64,000 nt of DNA from Paradevosia sp036499825 (GTDB lineage Bacteria > Pseudomonadota > Alphaproteobacteria > Rhizobiales > Devosiaceae). The translations under genes and the position numbers were made by a program. Under the pieces are notes generated by a model. The model was not told the origin of the DNA and did no database searches. It saw nothing but the letters and a program-made list of their open reading frames with translations. Shown here piece by piece: positions 1-8,590 of this stretch (within the stretch, counting starts at the first letter, position 1; the number at the start of each line of letters is the position of its first letter). The stretch covers positions 372,001 through 436,000 of the forward strand of contig DASYCZ010000026.1 in NCBI GenBank assembly GCA_036499825.1. Direction: 5' to 3'.

Positions 1-14
1 GAGGGGAGACTTGC

Positions 15-2303
15 ATGTCCTCGGATATGACCGAGCAAAAGCGTGCCTTGCGCGAGGCCGCTCTGCACTTTCACGAGCACCCCAAGCCGGGCAAGCTCGA
101 AATCCAGCCGACCAAGCCGCTCGGTAACCAGCGCGATCTGGCCTTGGCCTACTCCCCCGGCGTGGCGGCTCCCTGTGAGGAGATCGCCGCCGACCCGGAT
201 ACGGTGACGCGCTACACGTCGCGCGGCAATCTGGTGGGTGTCATTTCCAACGGCACCGCGGTTCTTGGTCTTGGCCCCATCGGCGCTCTGGCGAGCAAGC
301 CGGTGATGGAAGGCAAAGCAGTCCTGTTCAAGAAGTTTGCCGGCATCGATGTCTTCGACATCGAGATCGACGAACTCGACCCCAAGAAATTCATCGAAGT
401 CGTGGCCCCGCTTGAGCCGACCTTCGGTGGCATCAATCTCGAGGATATCCGCGCCCCGGATTGCTTCGAGATCGAGGAAGCGTTGCGCGCGCGCATGAAG
501 ATTCCGGTCTTCCATGACGATCAGCACGGTACCGCCATCATCGTGGGTGCCGCGGTGCTCAACGGTCTGGAACTGGCCGGCAAGAAGATCGAGGAGGTGA
601 AGATCTGCACCTCCGGCGCCGGGGCTGCGGCCATCGCCTGCCTTAACCTGCTGGTAGCCTTGGGCGCGCGGCTCGAAAATATCTGGGTCGCCGACAAGGA
701 TGGGCTGGTGACGCATAAGCGCACCGACGTGCTCGACCGGTGGCGCAGCCGGTTCGCGCAGACTACGGAGGCGACGACGCTGGCCGAGGTGTTCGAGGGG
801 GCCGACATATTCCTGGGGCTTTCCGCCGCCGGTGCGCTGAAGCCCGAGATGCTTGCCGGCATGGCGCCCAAGCCGCTGATCCTGGCGCTGGCCAATCCGG
901 TGCCTGAGATCATGCCGGAGCTGGCCAAGGAGCTGCGCCCCGATGCCATGGTGTGCACCGGGCGCTCGGACTATCCGAACCAGGTCAACAACGTCCTGTG
1001 CTTTCCTTTCATTTTCCGGGGCGCGCTCGATGTCGGGGCGACGGCCATCAACGAGGAAATGAAGCTGGCTGCGGTCAAGGCCATCGCCAAGCTCGCCCAT
1101 GAGCCTGGACTGGAAGTCTCCGTCACCGGCGCTCCGGCGGTGTTTGGGCCCGATCACATCATTCCGAACCCCTTCGACCAGCGTCTGATTCTCAGGATTG
1201 CGCCGGCCGTGGCGCGCGCTGCGGTCGAGTCCGGTGTGGCCAAGCGTCCGATCACCGATTTCGGCGTCTATCACGACACCCTCAATCGCTTCGTGTTCCG
1301 CTCCGGCCTCGTCATGAAGCCGATCATCGACCGGGCCCAGGGGCAGCAGAAGCGCATCGCCTTCGCCGACGGCGAGGATGAGCGCGTGTTGCGCGCCGCG
1401 CAGGTGTTGCTCGAGGAGCGGATCGCACGGCCGATTCTGATCGGCCGCCCGGCAGTCATCGAAGCACGTATCGCCCGTTTTGGGCTGGCGTTGAATCTCG
1501 ACCGCGATGTCGAGGTCATCAATCCGGAAGACGATCCGCGCTATCGCGATTATGTGACGCTGTTCCATTCGCTCGTCGGTCGCAGTGGCGTGACGCCGGA
1601 TACGGCGCGGACGATCGTGCGCACCAACACGACGACGATCGGCGCATTGGCGGTCAAGCGCGGCGATGCCGATGCGCTGCTGTGCGGCCTGCAGGGACGC
1701 TATATCAAGCACGTCCGCGATATCCGTTCGGTGATCGGCATCCAGGATGGCGTCAAGGATCTTTCCGCGCTGTCGATGTTGATCATGCCGCGCGGCGCGT
1801 TCTTCTTTGCCGATACCTATGTGAACATGGACCCGACCGCCGACGAGATCGTGGGGATCGCCTTGCAGGCCCGCGATCATCTCAAGCGCTTCAATATCGA
1901 GGCCAAGGTGGCGCTGCTCAGCTACTCGAATGTCGGTTCGCGCGATGGCGATACGGCCTTCAAGATGCGCGACGCCTACAAGAAGCTGCTGGCTGTGGCG
2001 CCGGATATGATCGTGGAAGGTGAGATGCAGGGCGACCTGGCGCTCAACGAAGACCTGCGCGAACGCTACATTCCGGATTCCGTGCTGAAGGGCGAAGCCA
2101 ACCTGCTGATTTTCCCGAACCTCGATTCGGCGAATCTTTCCATGACCTTGTTGAAGGAACTGAACAACGGACTTTCGGTTGGGCCGATCCTGATGGGGAC
2201 GCGTGCGCCGGCCCATATCCTGGCGCCTTCCAGCACCAGCCGCGGTATCGTCAACATGGCGTCGATCGCGGCCACCGAGGCGCTGGCGCTCGAAGGCAAG
2301 TAA
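15..2303 (+). CDS. maeB: NADP-dependent malic enzyme with C-terminal phosphotransacetylase-like domain
   Basis: Oxidatively decarboxylates malate to pyruvate with NADP+, feeding gluconeogenesis and NADPH supply in the cytoplasm. The 762-aa length matches the MaeB fusion type. Visible are the malic enzyme core with Tyr46 (AYSPGVA), Lys95 and Lys101 (KPVMEGK), metal ligands in NLEDI (142-143) and HDDQHGT (168-169), and a dinucleotide-binding loop at about 200-210 (TSGAGAAA). Residues from about 435 onward form the phosphotransacetylase-like domain, which in this family is regulatory (acetyl-CoA inhibition) rather than catalytic. The ATG at 15 follows a GGGGAG ribosome site. The gene stands alone and converges on the AMP nucleosidase gene. 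Confidence 0.96.
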   Translation: MSSDMTEQKRALREAALHFHEHPKPGKLEIQPTKPLGNQRDLALAYSPGVAAPCEEIAADPDTVTRYTSRGNLVGVISNGTAVLGLGPIGALASKPVMEGKAVLFKKFAGIDVFDIEIDELDPKKFIEVVAPLEPTFGGINLEDIRAPDCFEIEEALRARMKIPVFHDDQHGTAIIVGAAVLNGLELAGKKIEEVKICTSGAGAAAIACLNLLVALGARLENIWVADKDGLVTHKRTDVLDRWRSRFAQTTEATTLAEVFEGADIFLGLSAAGALKPEMLAGMAPKPLILALANPVPEIMPELAKELRPDAMVCTGRSDYPNQVNNVLCFPFIFRGALDVGATAINEEMKLAAVKAIAKLAHEPGLEVSVTGAPAVFGPDHIIPNPFDQRLILRIAPAVARAAVESGVAKRPITDFGVYHDTLNRFVFRSGLVMKPIIDRAQGQQKRIAFADGEDERVLRAAQVLLEERIARPILIGRPAVIEARIARFGLALNLDRDVEVINPEDDPRYRDYVTLFHSLVGRSGVTPDTARTIVRTNTTTIGALAVKRGDADALLCGLQGRYIKHVRDIRSVIGIQDGVKDLSALSMLIMPRGAFFFADTYVNMDPTADEIVGIALQARDHLKRFNIEAKVALLSYSNVGSRDGDTAFKMRDAYKKLLAVAPDMIVEGEMQGDLALNEDLRERYIPDSVLKGEANLLIFPNLDSANLSMTLLKELNNGLSVGPILMGTRAPAHILAPSSTSRGIVNMASIAATEALALEGK

Positions 2304-2310
2304 AGGCAGC

Positions 2311-2334
2311 AGCCGCCGGTCTCGTCCGGCGGCT
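2311..2334. terminator. Stem-loop between convergent maeB and amn
   Basis: A perfect 9-bp GC stem (AGCCGCCGG at 2311-2319 against 2326-2334, 6-nt loop) sits between the stop codons of two convergent genes. No T-tract follows on either strand, so it is at best a bidirectional or weak terminator. Confidence 0.55.
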
Positions 2335-2338
2335 ACGC

Positions 2339-3814
2339 TTACTGGAAGGCGGTTTCGGCGAAGCTGCGAAGCTTGCGCGAATGCAGGCGCTCCGGCGGCT
2401 GGTCGCGCAGGATTTCCATCGCCCTGAGCCCGATCAGCAGGTGACGGTTGACCTGGGTGCGATAGAAATCCGAGGCCATGCCGGGCAGCTTCAATTCGCC
2501 ATGCAGAGGCTTGTCCGAGACGCACAGCAGCGTGCCGTAAGGCACGCGGAAGCGGAAGCCGTTGGCCGCGATGGTGGCGCTTTCCATATCGAGCGCCACG
2601 GCGCGCGACTGGCTGAGACGCTGGGTGATTTCCTTCTGGTCGCGCAATTCCCAATTGCGGTTGTCAAAGCTGGCCACGGTGCCGGTACGCATGATGCGCT
2701 TGGTTTCCAGCCCCTCCAGCTTGGTGATTTCCGCTACGGCCTGTTCGAGGGCAACCTGTACTTCGGCCAATGCGGGCACCGGCACGGTCAATGGCAGGTC
2801 GGCATCGAGAACATGATCCTCGCGCACATAGGCATGCGCCAGCACGTAGTCGCCCAGTTCCTGGGAGTTCCGCAGGCCGGCGCAGTGGCCGAGCATGATC
2901 CAGGCATGCGGGCGCAGTACGGCGATGTGATCGGTGATGGTTTTGGCATTGGACGGGCCGACGCCGATATTGACCATGGTGATGCCGCGGCCGCGCGAGG
3001 AAGTCAGGTGATAGGCGGGCATCTGCGGAGACCGTGCCGGGCGCGTCCCCTCGGTACCGCCACCCAGGCGAGAGTTGTTGGTGATGACGTTCCCGGGTTC
3101 GACGAATGAGTCGTAATGGGCGTGGCCCTTGGCCATGTGGTCCATGGCGACACGGCAGAACTCGTCGATATAGAATTCGTAATTGGTGAAGATCACGAAG
3201 TTCTGGAAATGCTGGGCCGCGGTGCCGGTGTAGTGGGTCAGCCGGTGCAGCGAATAGTCGATGCGTGGCGCCGTAAAGACCGAGAGCGGGTAGGGGCCGC
3301 CTTGCGGGGGAACGAAGGTGCCATTGGCGATCTCGTCATCCGCATGGGCGAGGTCGGGGGCATCGAACAGGTCGCGCAACGGCACGCCGAGGGCGTTGAT
3401 GGCCTCGCCGTCGAGCCGTTCATTGGGCTGCACGGCGAAATGCAGCGGGATGGGCGTGCCGGATTCGCCGACTTCGATCGTGCCGCCGTGATTTTTGAGG
3501 ATGACGGTGAACTGATCGATCAGATACTGCCGGAAAAGCTCCGGAGCGGTGATGGTGGTGCGGTAGACGCCTGGCGTGTGCAGATATCCGTAGGGCAGGG
3601 TGGAGTCGGTCTTCCCGTAGCTGGTGGAAGTCACCTGCACCGAAGGGTAGTAAGCCCGCACCTTGCCGGCCGGCACCTGGCCCCTGGCAAGGCCTGACAG
3701 CTGATCCCGGATGAAGCCGGTGTTGCGGCGATAGATCTCGGCGATATAGGCCCAGGCTTCCTCTGGATTGGTGAAGGCCTGCTGCGGCATGGGCTGGGGG
3801 CTGATGGTGGGCAT
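2339..3814 (-). CDS. amn: AMP nucleosidase
   Basis: Hydrolyses AMP to adenine and ribose 5-phosphate, helping to control the adenylate pool. The protein is 491 aa from the ATG at 3814, close to the enteric Amn length. The C-terminal half is a nucleoside phosphorylase fold with a GVGPSNAKT stretch, LGHCAGLR, and the family motif ALDMES (Asp409-Ser412) followed by SDKPLHGE. The N-terminal half carries the AMN-specific domain. An in-frame start at 3889 would add 25 low-complexity, basic residues, so the internal ATG is preferred, although its ribosome site (GAGAGCG) is modest. A 304-nt intergenic region lies upstream. Confidence 0.93.
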   Translation of the reverse strand: MPTISPQPMPQQAFTNPEEAWAYIAEIYRRNTGFIRDQLSGLARGQVPAGKVRAYYPSVQVTSTSYGKTDSTLPYGYLHTPGVYRTTITAPELFRQYLIDQFTVILKNHGGTIEVGESGTPIPLHFAVQPNERLDGEAINALGVPLRDLFDAPDLAHADDEIANGTFVPPQGGPYPLSVFTAPRIDYSLHRLTHYTGTAAQHFQNFVIFTNYEFYIDEFCRVAMDHMAKGHAHYDSFVEPGNVITNNSRLGGGTEGTRPARSPQMPAYHLTSSRGRGITMVNIGVGPSNAKTITDHIAVLRPHAWIMLGHCAGLRNSQELGDYVLAHAYVREDHVLDADLPLTVPVPALAEVQVALEQAVAEITKLEGLETKRIMRTGTVASFDNRNWELRDQKEITQRLSQSRAVALDMESATIAANGFRFRVPYGTLLCVSDKPLHGELKLPGMASDFYRTQVNRHLLIGLRAMEILRDQPPERLHSRKLRSFAETAFQ

Positions 3815-3949
3815 TTGCGCTCTCGTTGGGCGACACAGGATAGGCCTGTTCCGCGCTATTGGCATGACATCTTCGGCGCCGTTCGGCAATTGCGCCGCCG
3901 TGCCGCAAAGAGCATCACCTTTGAGTGATTGAAGCTTTTTCTGCCGTAA

Positions 3950-4108
3950 ACACGGCCCATCTACAAGGGCAGTTCACTGGACAAGCAAACGACCCATGCA
4001 CCGGTGAGCAAGAGAGGCGCGAACGCCGCTGTCCCCCAAGCCCTCAACAGTGCGGTGGGCACGCTTTCTCAGAGCCGCAATCGTCAGAGATGACGGTTGC
4101 GGCTTTTT
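3950..4108 (+). ncRNA. Candidate small RNA ending in an orphan intrinsic terminator
   Basis: The only hard evidence is the 3' end: a 14-bp stem (4073-4086 against 4091-4104, one T-G pair, GAGA loop) followed at once by TTTTTCTTT on the plus strand. Both flanking genes are on the minus strand, so this terminator serves no annotated gene. The 5' end given here is a guess. I do not recognise a known RNA family: it is not tmRNA, RNase P, SRP RNA or 6S by eye. Confidence 0.3.
4073..4108 (+). terminator. Intrinsic terminator on the plus strand
   Basis: A near-perfect 14-bp stem with a GAGA tetraloop is followed by a run of five T and then CTTT. It is read correctly only on the plus strand. On the minus strand the A-tract precedes the hairpin, so it cannot end the neighbouring minus-strand gene in the usual way. 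Confidence 0.75.
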
Positions 4109-4118
4109 CTTTGGCGGA

Positions 4119-4574
4119 TCAGTTGTAGCGGCGGGCGTAGATCGTGGTGGTCTTGTAGCCTTTTGCCTGCGGATAGTAGGTGCACTTCAGAGAAGCTATC
4201 TTGAGCTTGCTGAGAAGGCTCGAACTCTTGCAGACGATGCGGTCGGCGCTCCAGGCGACGCCATTGCCGCAGCGGGTACGGCGGAGGCTGATGGTGACGT
4301 CGCTACGGCTGCCATTCCAGTTCAGGCGGCCGTCGCAACGGACGCCGCCGCCGGTGACCGAATAGCTGCCGCGCTGGGTCAGGCAGAAGCTCATCTTGTA
4401 CGATCCGTATATGGTGCCGTTGACACTGTAGCAGCCGGTAAAGGCCGAGCCGCCCGGACCATCCGGCACGATGACGCGAGGCTGTATCTGGGCAAAGGCT
4501 GCCGACGGCAGAAGGCTGGCAAATACCAGGGCAGCGGCAATGACTAAACGTTTCAATCCGGCTATTGCGTGCAC
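4119..4574 (-). CDS. Secreted cysteine-containing protein of unknown function
   Basis: A 151-aa protein with a clear Sec signal peptide: a basic start (MHAIAGLKRL), a hydrophobic core and a likely cleavage after AFA at about residue 28. The mature part has six cysteines, which suggests disulfides in the periplasm or outside the cell, and many small polar residues. The GTG at 4574 is chosen because GGGAGA lies 7 nt before it; a longer in-frame start at 4607 would put a polar extension before the signal peptide. I do not recognise a family. It stands alone between two intergenic gaps. Confidence 0.75.
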   Translation of the reverse strand: MHAIAGLKRLVIAAALVFASLLPSAAFAQIQPRVIVPDGPGGSAFTGCYSVNGTIYGSYKMSFCLTQRGSYSVTGGGVRCDGRLNWNGSRSDVTISLRRTRCGNGVAWSADRIVCKSSSLLSKLKIASLKCTYYPQAKGYKTTTIYARRYN

Positions 4575-4708
4575 GTCAAATCTCCCTTGGGAAAACAACG
4601 ACATCATTCTAGCACGGCGGCGACTTCCTGGCAGCCGGCAAGCAATCGGCTTTGCGCCGCGAGCCGTTCTACGGTTAAGCTCAGGTAACAGAAATCGAGG
4701 GGCCAGCC

Positions 4709-6088
4709 GTGAGCGAACAAGTCGATGCCATCGTCATCGGAGCGGGCCAGGCCGGCCCGTTTCTTGCCGTCCGCCTGGCGGAAAGCGGGATGAAAACCGT
4801 CCTGATCGAGCGCGCGCATCTTGGCGGCACCTGCGTCAATGACGGTTGCATTCCGACCAAGACCATGGTCGCCAGCGCTCGCACGGCGTATGTGGCCCGG
4901 CGCGCCGCAGACTATGGGGTCAATATCGGTGGTTCCGTCACCGTCGACATGAAGGCGGTCAAGGCGCGGAAGGACAAGATCGTCAACGCCTCCGTAAGGG
5001 GACTGACCGACTGGATCGGTGCGACAAAAAATCTGACCCTGATCTGGGGCTCGGCGCGGTTTTCAGGCGACCACGAGGTGACGGTCGGCGATCGGGTACT
5101 AACGGCACCCAAGATCTTCATCAATACCGGCGGACGCCCCATCGTGCCCGATTGGCCAGGGCTCAAGGGCATACCCTATCTTACCAATACATCGATGATG
5201 GAACTCGATGTGCTGCCCGCGCATCTGGTGATTGTGGGGGGCAGTTATATCGGTCTTGAATTCGCGCAGATGTTCCGCCGTTTCGGTTCCAAGGTCACCG
5301 TCGTAGAGCACGGTCCGCGCCTGGTGGGTCGAGAGGATACCGATGTATCGGATACCATCCGCGAGATCCTCGAAGCGGAAGGCATCGCCATTCACGTCGG
5401 CGCTGAGGATATCGCCGTGGTCAAGCAGGGCGATGGCCTGCGGTTGACCGCAAACGCGGCCGGCGGCGCGGTCGATGTCAGTGGCTCGCACCTGCTGCTG
5501 GCGATCGGCCGGCTCCCCAATGTCGAAGATCTCGACCCTGCCGCCACAGGCATTGCGCAGAACGAGCGCGGCTATATCAGGGTCGACGACGCGCTCAAGA
5601 CCAATGTCGACGGCATTTGGGCGATGGGCGATGTTACCGGCCACGGGGCTTTCACCCATACCGCCTACAACGATTTCGAAATCGTGGCCGGCAATCTGCT
5701 GGATGGCGATCATCGCCGGGTGAGCGATCGCGTCGATGCCTATGCGCTCTATATCGATCCGCCGCTGGGCCGCATCGGCATGAGCGAAAAGGAGGTCCGC
5801 GCCACCGGCAAGCCGGCCCTGATGGGCATCATGCCGATGACGCGTGTTGGGCGAGCCAAGGAGAAGGGCGAAACGCTGGGTTTCATGAAGGTACTCGTCG
5901 ACGCCGAGAGCAAGCGCATTCTTGGCGCGGCGCTCCTGTGCACAGAAGGCGACGAGATCGTGCATAGCCTCCTGGATCTGATCTACGCCAGGGCGCCTTA
6001 CACGCTGGTGCAGCGCGCCATGCACATCCATCCCACGGTCAGCGAACTTATTCCCACACTCATGGGCGAGCTCAAGCCTCTCGCATGA
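4709..6088 (+). CDS. FAD-dependent pyridine nucleotide-disulfide oxidoreductase (MerA-like, not mercuric reductase)
   Basis: A 459-aa class I flavoprotein disulfide reductase. The FAD-binding GAGQAG motif is near residue 11, the redox pair is Cys42/Cys47 (GTCVNDGCIPTK), the NAD(P) motif is GGSYIG, the second FAD motif is AMGDVTG, and the His441/Glu446 dyad is in HPTVSE. It lacks the heavy-metal domain at the N-terminus and the vicinal cysteine pair at the C-terminus that define mercuric reductase, so the substrate is unknown. The GTG start at 4709 follows GAGGGG. Its stop abuts the stop of a convergent molybdoenzyme gene. Confidence 0.88.
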   Translation: MSEQVDAIVIGAGQAGPFLAVRLAESGMKTVLIERAHLGGTCVNDGCIPTKTMVASARTAYVARRAADYGVNIGGSVTVDMKAVKARKDKIVNASVRGLTDWIGATKNLTLIWGSARFSGDHEVTVGDRVLTAPKIFINTGGRPIVPDWPGLKGIPYLTNTSMMELDVLPAHLVIVGGSYIGLEFAQMFRRFGSKVTVVEHGPRLVGREDTDVSDTIREILEAEGIAIHVGAEDIAVVKQGDGLRLTANAAGGAVDVSGSHLLLAIGRLPNVEDLDPAATGIAQNERGYIRVDDALKTNVDGIWAMGDVTGHGAFTHTAYNDFEIVAGNLLDGDHRRVSDRVDAYALYIDPPLGRIGMSEKEVRATGKPALMGIMPMTRVGRAKEKGETLGFMKVLVDAESKRILGAALLCTEGDEIVHSLLDLIYARAPYTLVQRAMHIHPTVSELIPTLMGELKPLA

Positions 6089-6751
6089 TCAGGAATAACG
6101 CTGCTCTTTCCATGGGTCACCGTGGTTGTGGTAGCCGCGGACTTCCCAGAATCCTGGATGGTCGCGCGTGGTGAACTCGATCTTGCGCAGCCATTTCGGG
6201 CTCTTCCAGAAATAGAGATGCGGAACGACCAGTCGCACAGGCGCTCCATGCTCGAGGGTCAGCGGCTGGCCTTGCCAGGAATGCACGATCATCGCGTCGT
6301 CCGCGGCGAAATCCTCGAGGCGAAGATTGGTGGTATAGCCGTCATTGCTGGTAAGAATGACGAAGGCGGCCTCCGGTTTGACGCCGGCCACGTCGAGCAG
6401 GTGCTGGGTGGAAACGCCTTCCCATTCGTTATCGTAGCGTGACCAGGTCGTAACGCAGTGAATGTCGGTCACTTTCCTGATCTGCGGCTGTGCGATGAAT
6501 GTCTGCCAATTCCACACCAGCGGCCTGTCGATGCTGCCCACGATGTCGAGTTTCCAACGATCGCGCGGCACGTTGGGTGTTTGCCCCAGATCGAGGACAG
6601 GCCAGTTCTTGACCAGATGCTGTCCCGGCGGCAGCCGGTCATCCTCCATCCGCGTCGTTCGTCCGGTGAGGAATTTACCGAGCGCCGCCCAGCGCTCCTT
6701 GGTCTGGGTCAGCTTGCTGTCGCGCGGCAGATCGTCGTCATCAGAGCTCAT
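6089..6751 (-). CDS. Sulfite oxidase-like molybdopterin oxidoreductase
   Basis: A 220-aa protein of the sulfite oxidase/YedY-type molybdopterin domain family (COG2041). Cys99 in TDIHCVTTWS is the expected molybdenum ligand, and WQGQPLTLEHGAPVRLVVP is typical of the fold. No signal peptide is visible, so it is probably cytoplasmic, unlike periplasmic MsrP. The electron acceptor and substrate cannot be read from sequence. The ATG at 6751 (MSSDDDD) is chosen; the frame is open further upstream but with non-family residues. It converges directly on the flavoprotein gene with no spacer. Confidence 0.88.
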   Translation of the reverse strand: MSSDDDDLPRDSKLTQTKERWAALGKFLTGRTTRMEDDRLPPGQHLVKNWPVLDLGQTPNVPRDRWKLDIVGSIDRPLVWNWQTFIAQPQIRKVTDIHCVTTWSRYDNEWEGVSTQHLLDVAGVKPEAAFVILTSNDGYTTNLRLEDFAADDAMIVHSWQGQPLTLEHGAPVRLVVPHLYFWKSPKWLRKIEFTTRDHPGFWEVRGYHNHGDPWKEQRYS

Positions 6752-6904
6752 GATGCATCCCGTAGTAGACAGCGGTCGGTGAATGATCCTACAGCAACGC
6801 GGATTTGTCTTGCGGGAAAAGCGCGGTGCGTTGCGCTCGCGCGCAAGGTCTGCCATGTGACACTGGCATGACGGCGCCCTGGAGGCGCGGCATTGGAGGA
6901 CCGA

Positions 6905-7651
6905 GTGTCGAAGCTGGCTTTTGTGATCCCTGCGTACAACGAGCAGGCGCTGATCGGGCAGTGCCTCGAGTCGGTCATCAAGGAGGTGACCCGGGCGGGC
7001 GCCACTGCCGATGTCGATATCGTCGTCGTCAACAATGCCTCGACCGACCGGACCAGAGAGATTGCGCTGAGCTATCCGGGCGTGCGCGTCGTCGACGAGG
7101 ACAAGAAAGGCCTCGTCAACGCCCGTCATGCGGGATTCGAGGCAACCACTGCCGAACTCGTTGCCAATATCGATTCCGACACAATGGTGCCGCCAGGCTG
7201 GGTCACGACCGTCTTCAACGAGTTCGGCGCCAATCCCAGTTTGGTGGCGCTTAGCGGTCCTTACATCTACTATGATTTGTCACGTTGGAATCAGTTCCTC
7301 GTGCGCCTGTTTTATTATGTTTCGTATTTTGTCTATTTGCTCGCCAAGCTCTTCAAGATCGGGTCGATGATCCAGGGCGGGAATTTCATCATCAAGCGGT
7401 CGGCCTGGCTGCAGGCCGGCGGTTATGACCGCACCATCGACTTTTATGGCGAAGACACGGATGTCGCCGTACGCATGAGCAAAGTCGGTCCGGTCAAATG
7501 GACCTTTTACCTGCCGATGTTGACCTCGGGCCGCCGGCTGGAAAAAGAGGGCGTGTTCAAGACGGCGGGAACATATGTCTTGAACTTCTTCTGGGTGACA
7601 TTCGTTGGTCGCCCGAAGACACGAGAATATACTGATATTAGACCACATTAG
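6905..7651 (+). CDS. Family 2 glycosyltransferase
   Basis: A 248-aa GT-A fold glycosyltransferase. VIPAYNE opens the nucleotide-sugar domain, VVNNASTDRT follows, the DXD-type metal motif is Asp90-Ser-Asp92, and the acceptor-side motif is GEDTDVAVRM. An aromatic-rich hydrophobic stretch at about 132-152 and another near the C-terminus suggest membrane association. The GTG at 6905 is preferred over the upstream TTG at 6893 because GGAGGA ends 4 nt before it. The sugar and acceptor are unknown, and there is no polysaccharide cluster around it. Confidence 0.88.
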   Translation: MSKLAFVIPAYNEQALIGQCLESVIKEVTRAGATADVDIVVVNNASTDRTREIALSYPGVRVVDEDKKGLVNARHAGFEATTAELVANIDSDTMVPPGWVTTVFNEFGANPSLVALSGPYIYYDLSRWNQFLVRLFYYVSYFVYLLAKLFKIGSMIQGGNFIIKRSAWLQAGGYDRTIDFYGEDTDVAVRMSKVGPVKWTFYLPMLTSGRRLEKEGVFKTAGTYVLNFFWVTFVGRPKTREYTDIRPH

Positions 7652-7660
7652 GCAGGGACG

Positions 7661-8587
7661 ATGACAGACGCGACTACGCATCCGGCGATACTCGAAAACG
7701 AGCATATCCGGCTCGCAGTGCGTCCCGAACGCGGCGCCCGTGTGGTCAGTTTCATCGACAAGCGAACGGGTCGCGAGTGGCTGGTGCAGGGCGAGCACAT
7801 TTCCCCGACCGGCGAAGACGCCAGGTTCGGGCCCGATGCCGCCATCGGGTGGGACGAGTGTTTCCCAACCGTCATCCCCTGGAACGCCGAAGCGACGCCG
7901 TGGCGTCGCCACCTGCGTGACCATGGCGATGTCTGGGGGCGGCCATGGGCGGTAGACGTGGCCACCGGAACGCGGCTCACGACGCGATATGCGAGCGAGG
8001 ACTTCACCTTCATCCGTACACTGGACCTTGAGGGGCGGGCGTTGCGGTGCCGCTACGAGGTCTCGACCACACGGACGCAGGCATTGCCGTTCGCCTGGGC
8101 GATGCATGGCCTTTTGGCGGTAACGCCGGAAGACCGGATCGTCCTGCCGGGCATTCGCATCGTCGATGCGGGGTATCTGAACTGGCGCGGCGAGCGGCGC
8201 TTGCTGCAATCCTTTTCATGGCCCGGGCCTGGCGGAGTGTTACGTCTGCCGCTGAACGTCGTGCATCCCGCCGAGACGCAGCTTGCCGCCAAGCTCTATG
8301 CCAAGATGCCCGATTCGGCGCTTGCCTCGGTCGGCAATGAAAGTGGCTGGCTGGATTTCAGCTGGGATGCCGACGAGTTGCCCTATGCGGGGCTCTGGCT
8401 CAATTACGGCGGATGGCCGGCGCCCGGCACTGTTCATCATATCAGCATCGAGCCGACGACTACGCCGGGGGACTCGCCTGTCGATTTCGAGCCCGGCCGC
8501 CAGCCGCGCACGCTCCATGCCGACAAGCCAGCCTCATGGTCGATAACGCTCACCTGTCGGGAAGGTGCGGCCCTGGGCGAGACCTAA
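7661..8587 (+). CDS. Aldose 1-epimerase/galactose mutarotase-fold protein
   Basis: A 308-aa protein with the beta-sandwich pattern of the galactose-mutarotase-like superfamily: an early RGARVVSFIDKRTGREW segment, WDECFPTVIPW, a central HG pair, and a late ISIEPTT-type strand. No signal peptide is present. It starts 9 nt after the glycosyltransferase stop with AGGGACG before the ATG, so the two genes are probably co-transcribed. Mutarotation or epimerisation of a sugar is likely, but the specific substrate is unknown and catalytic residues were not assigned. Confidence 0.75.
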   Translation: MTDATTHPAILENEHIRLAVRPERGARVVSFIDKRTGREWLVQGEHISPTGEDARFGPDAAIGWDECFPTVIPWNAEATPWRRHLRDHGDVWGRPWAVDVATGTRLTTRYASEDFTFIRTLDLEGRALRCRYEVSTTRTQALPFAWAMHGLLAVTPEDRIVLPGIRIVDAGYLNWRGERRLLQSFSWPGPGGVLRLPLNVVHPAETQLAAKLYAKMPDSALASVGNESGWLDFSWDADELPYAGLWLNYGGWPAPGTVHHISIEPTTTPGDSPVDFEPGRQPRTLHADKPASWSITLTCREGAALGET

Positions 8588-8590
8588 GAG

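Larger units (their letters stand above)
3815..4118. other. Intergenic region between amn and a secreted-protein gene
   Basis: 304 nt with no convincing reading frame. It must hold the amn promoter on the minus strand. It also contains a strong plus-strand hairpin terminator at 4073-4108 without any plus-strand protein gene before it, and one copy of TTTTTCTGCCG (3936-3946) that recurs twice at 10.5 kb. Confidence 0.6.

Noticed and set aside
3925..4128. 67-codon plus-strand open frame in the amn intergenic region
   Set aside because: No ribosome site and no protein-like composition; the terminator hairpin lies inside it, so an RNA is more likely than a peptide.
4709..6088. Mercuric reductase
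   Set aside because: No N-terminal metal domain, no C-terminal cysteine pair, no mer genes nearby.
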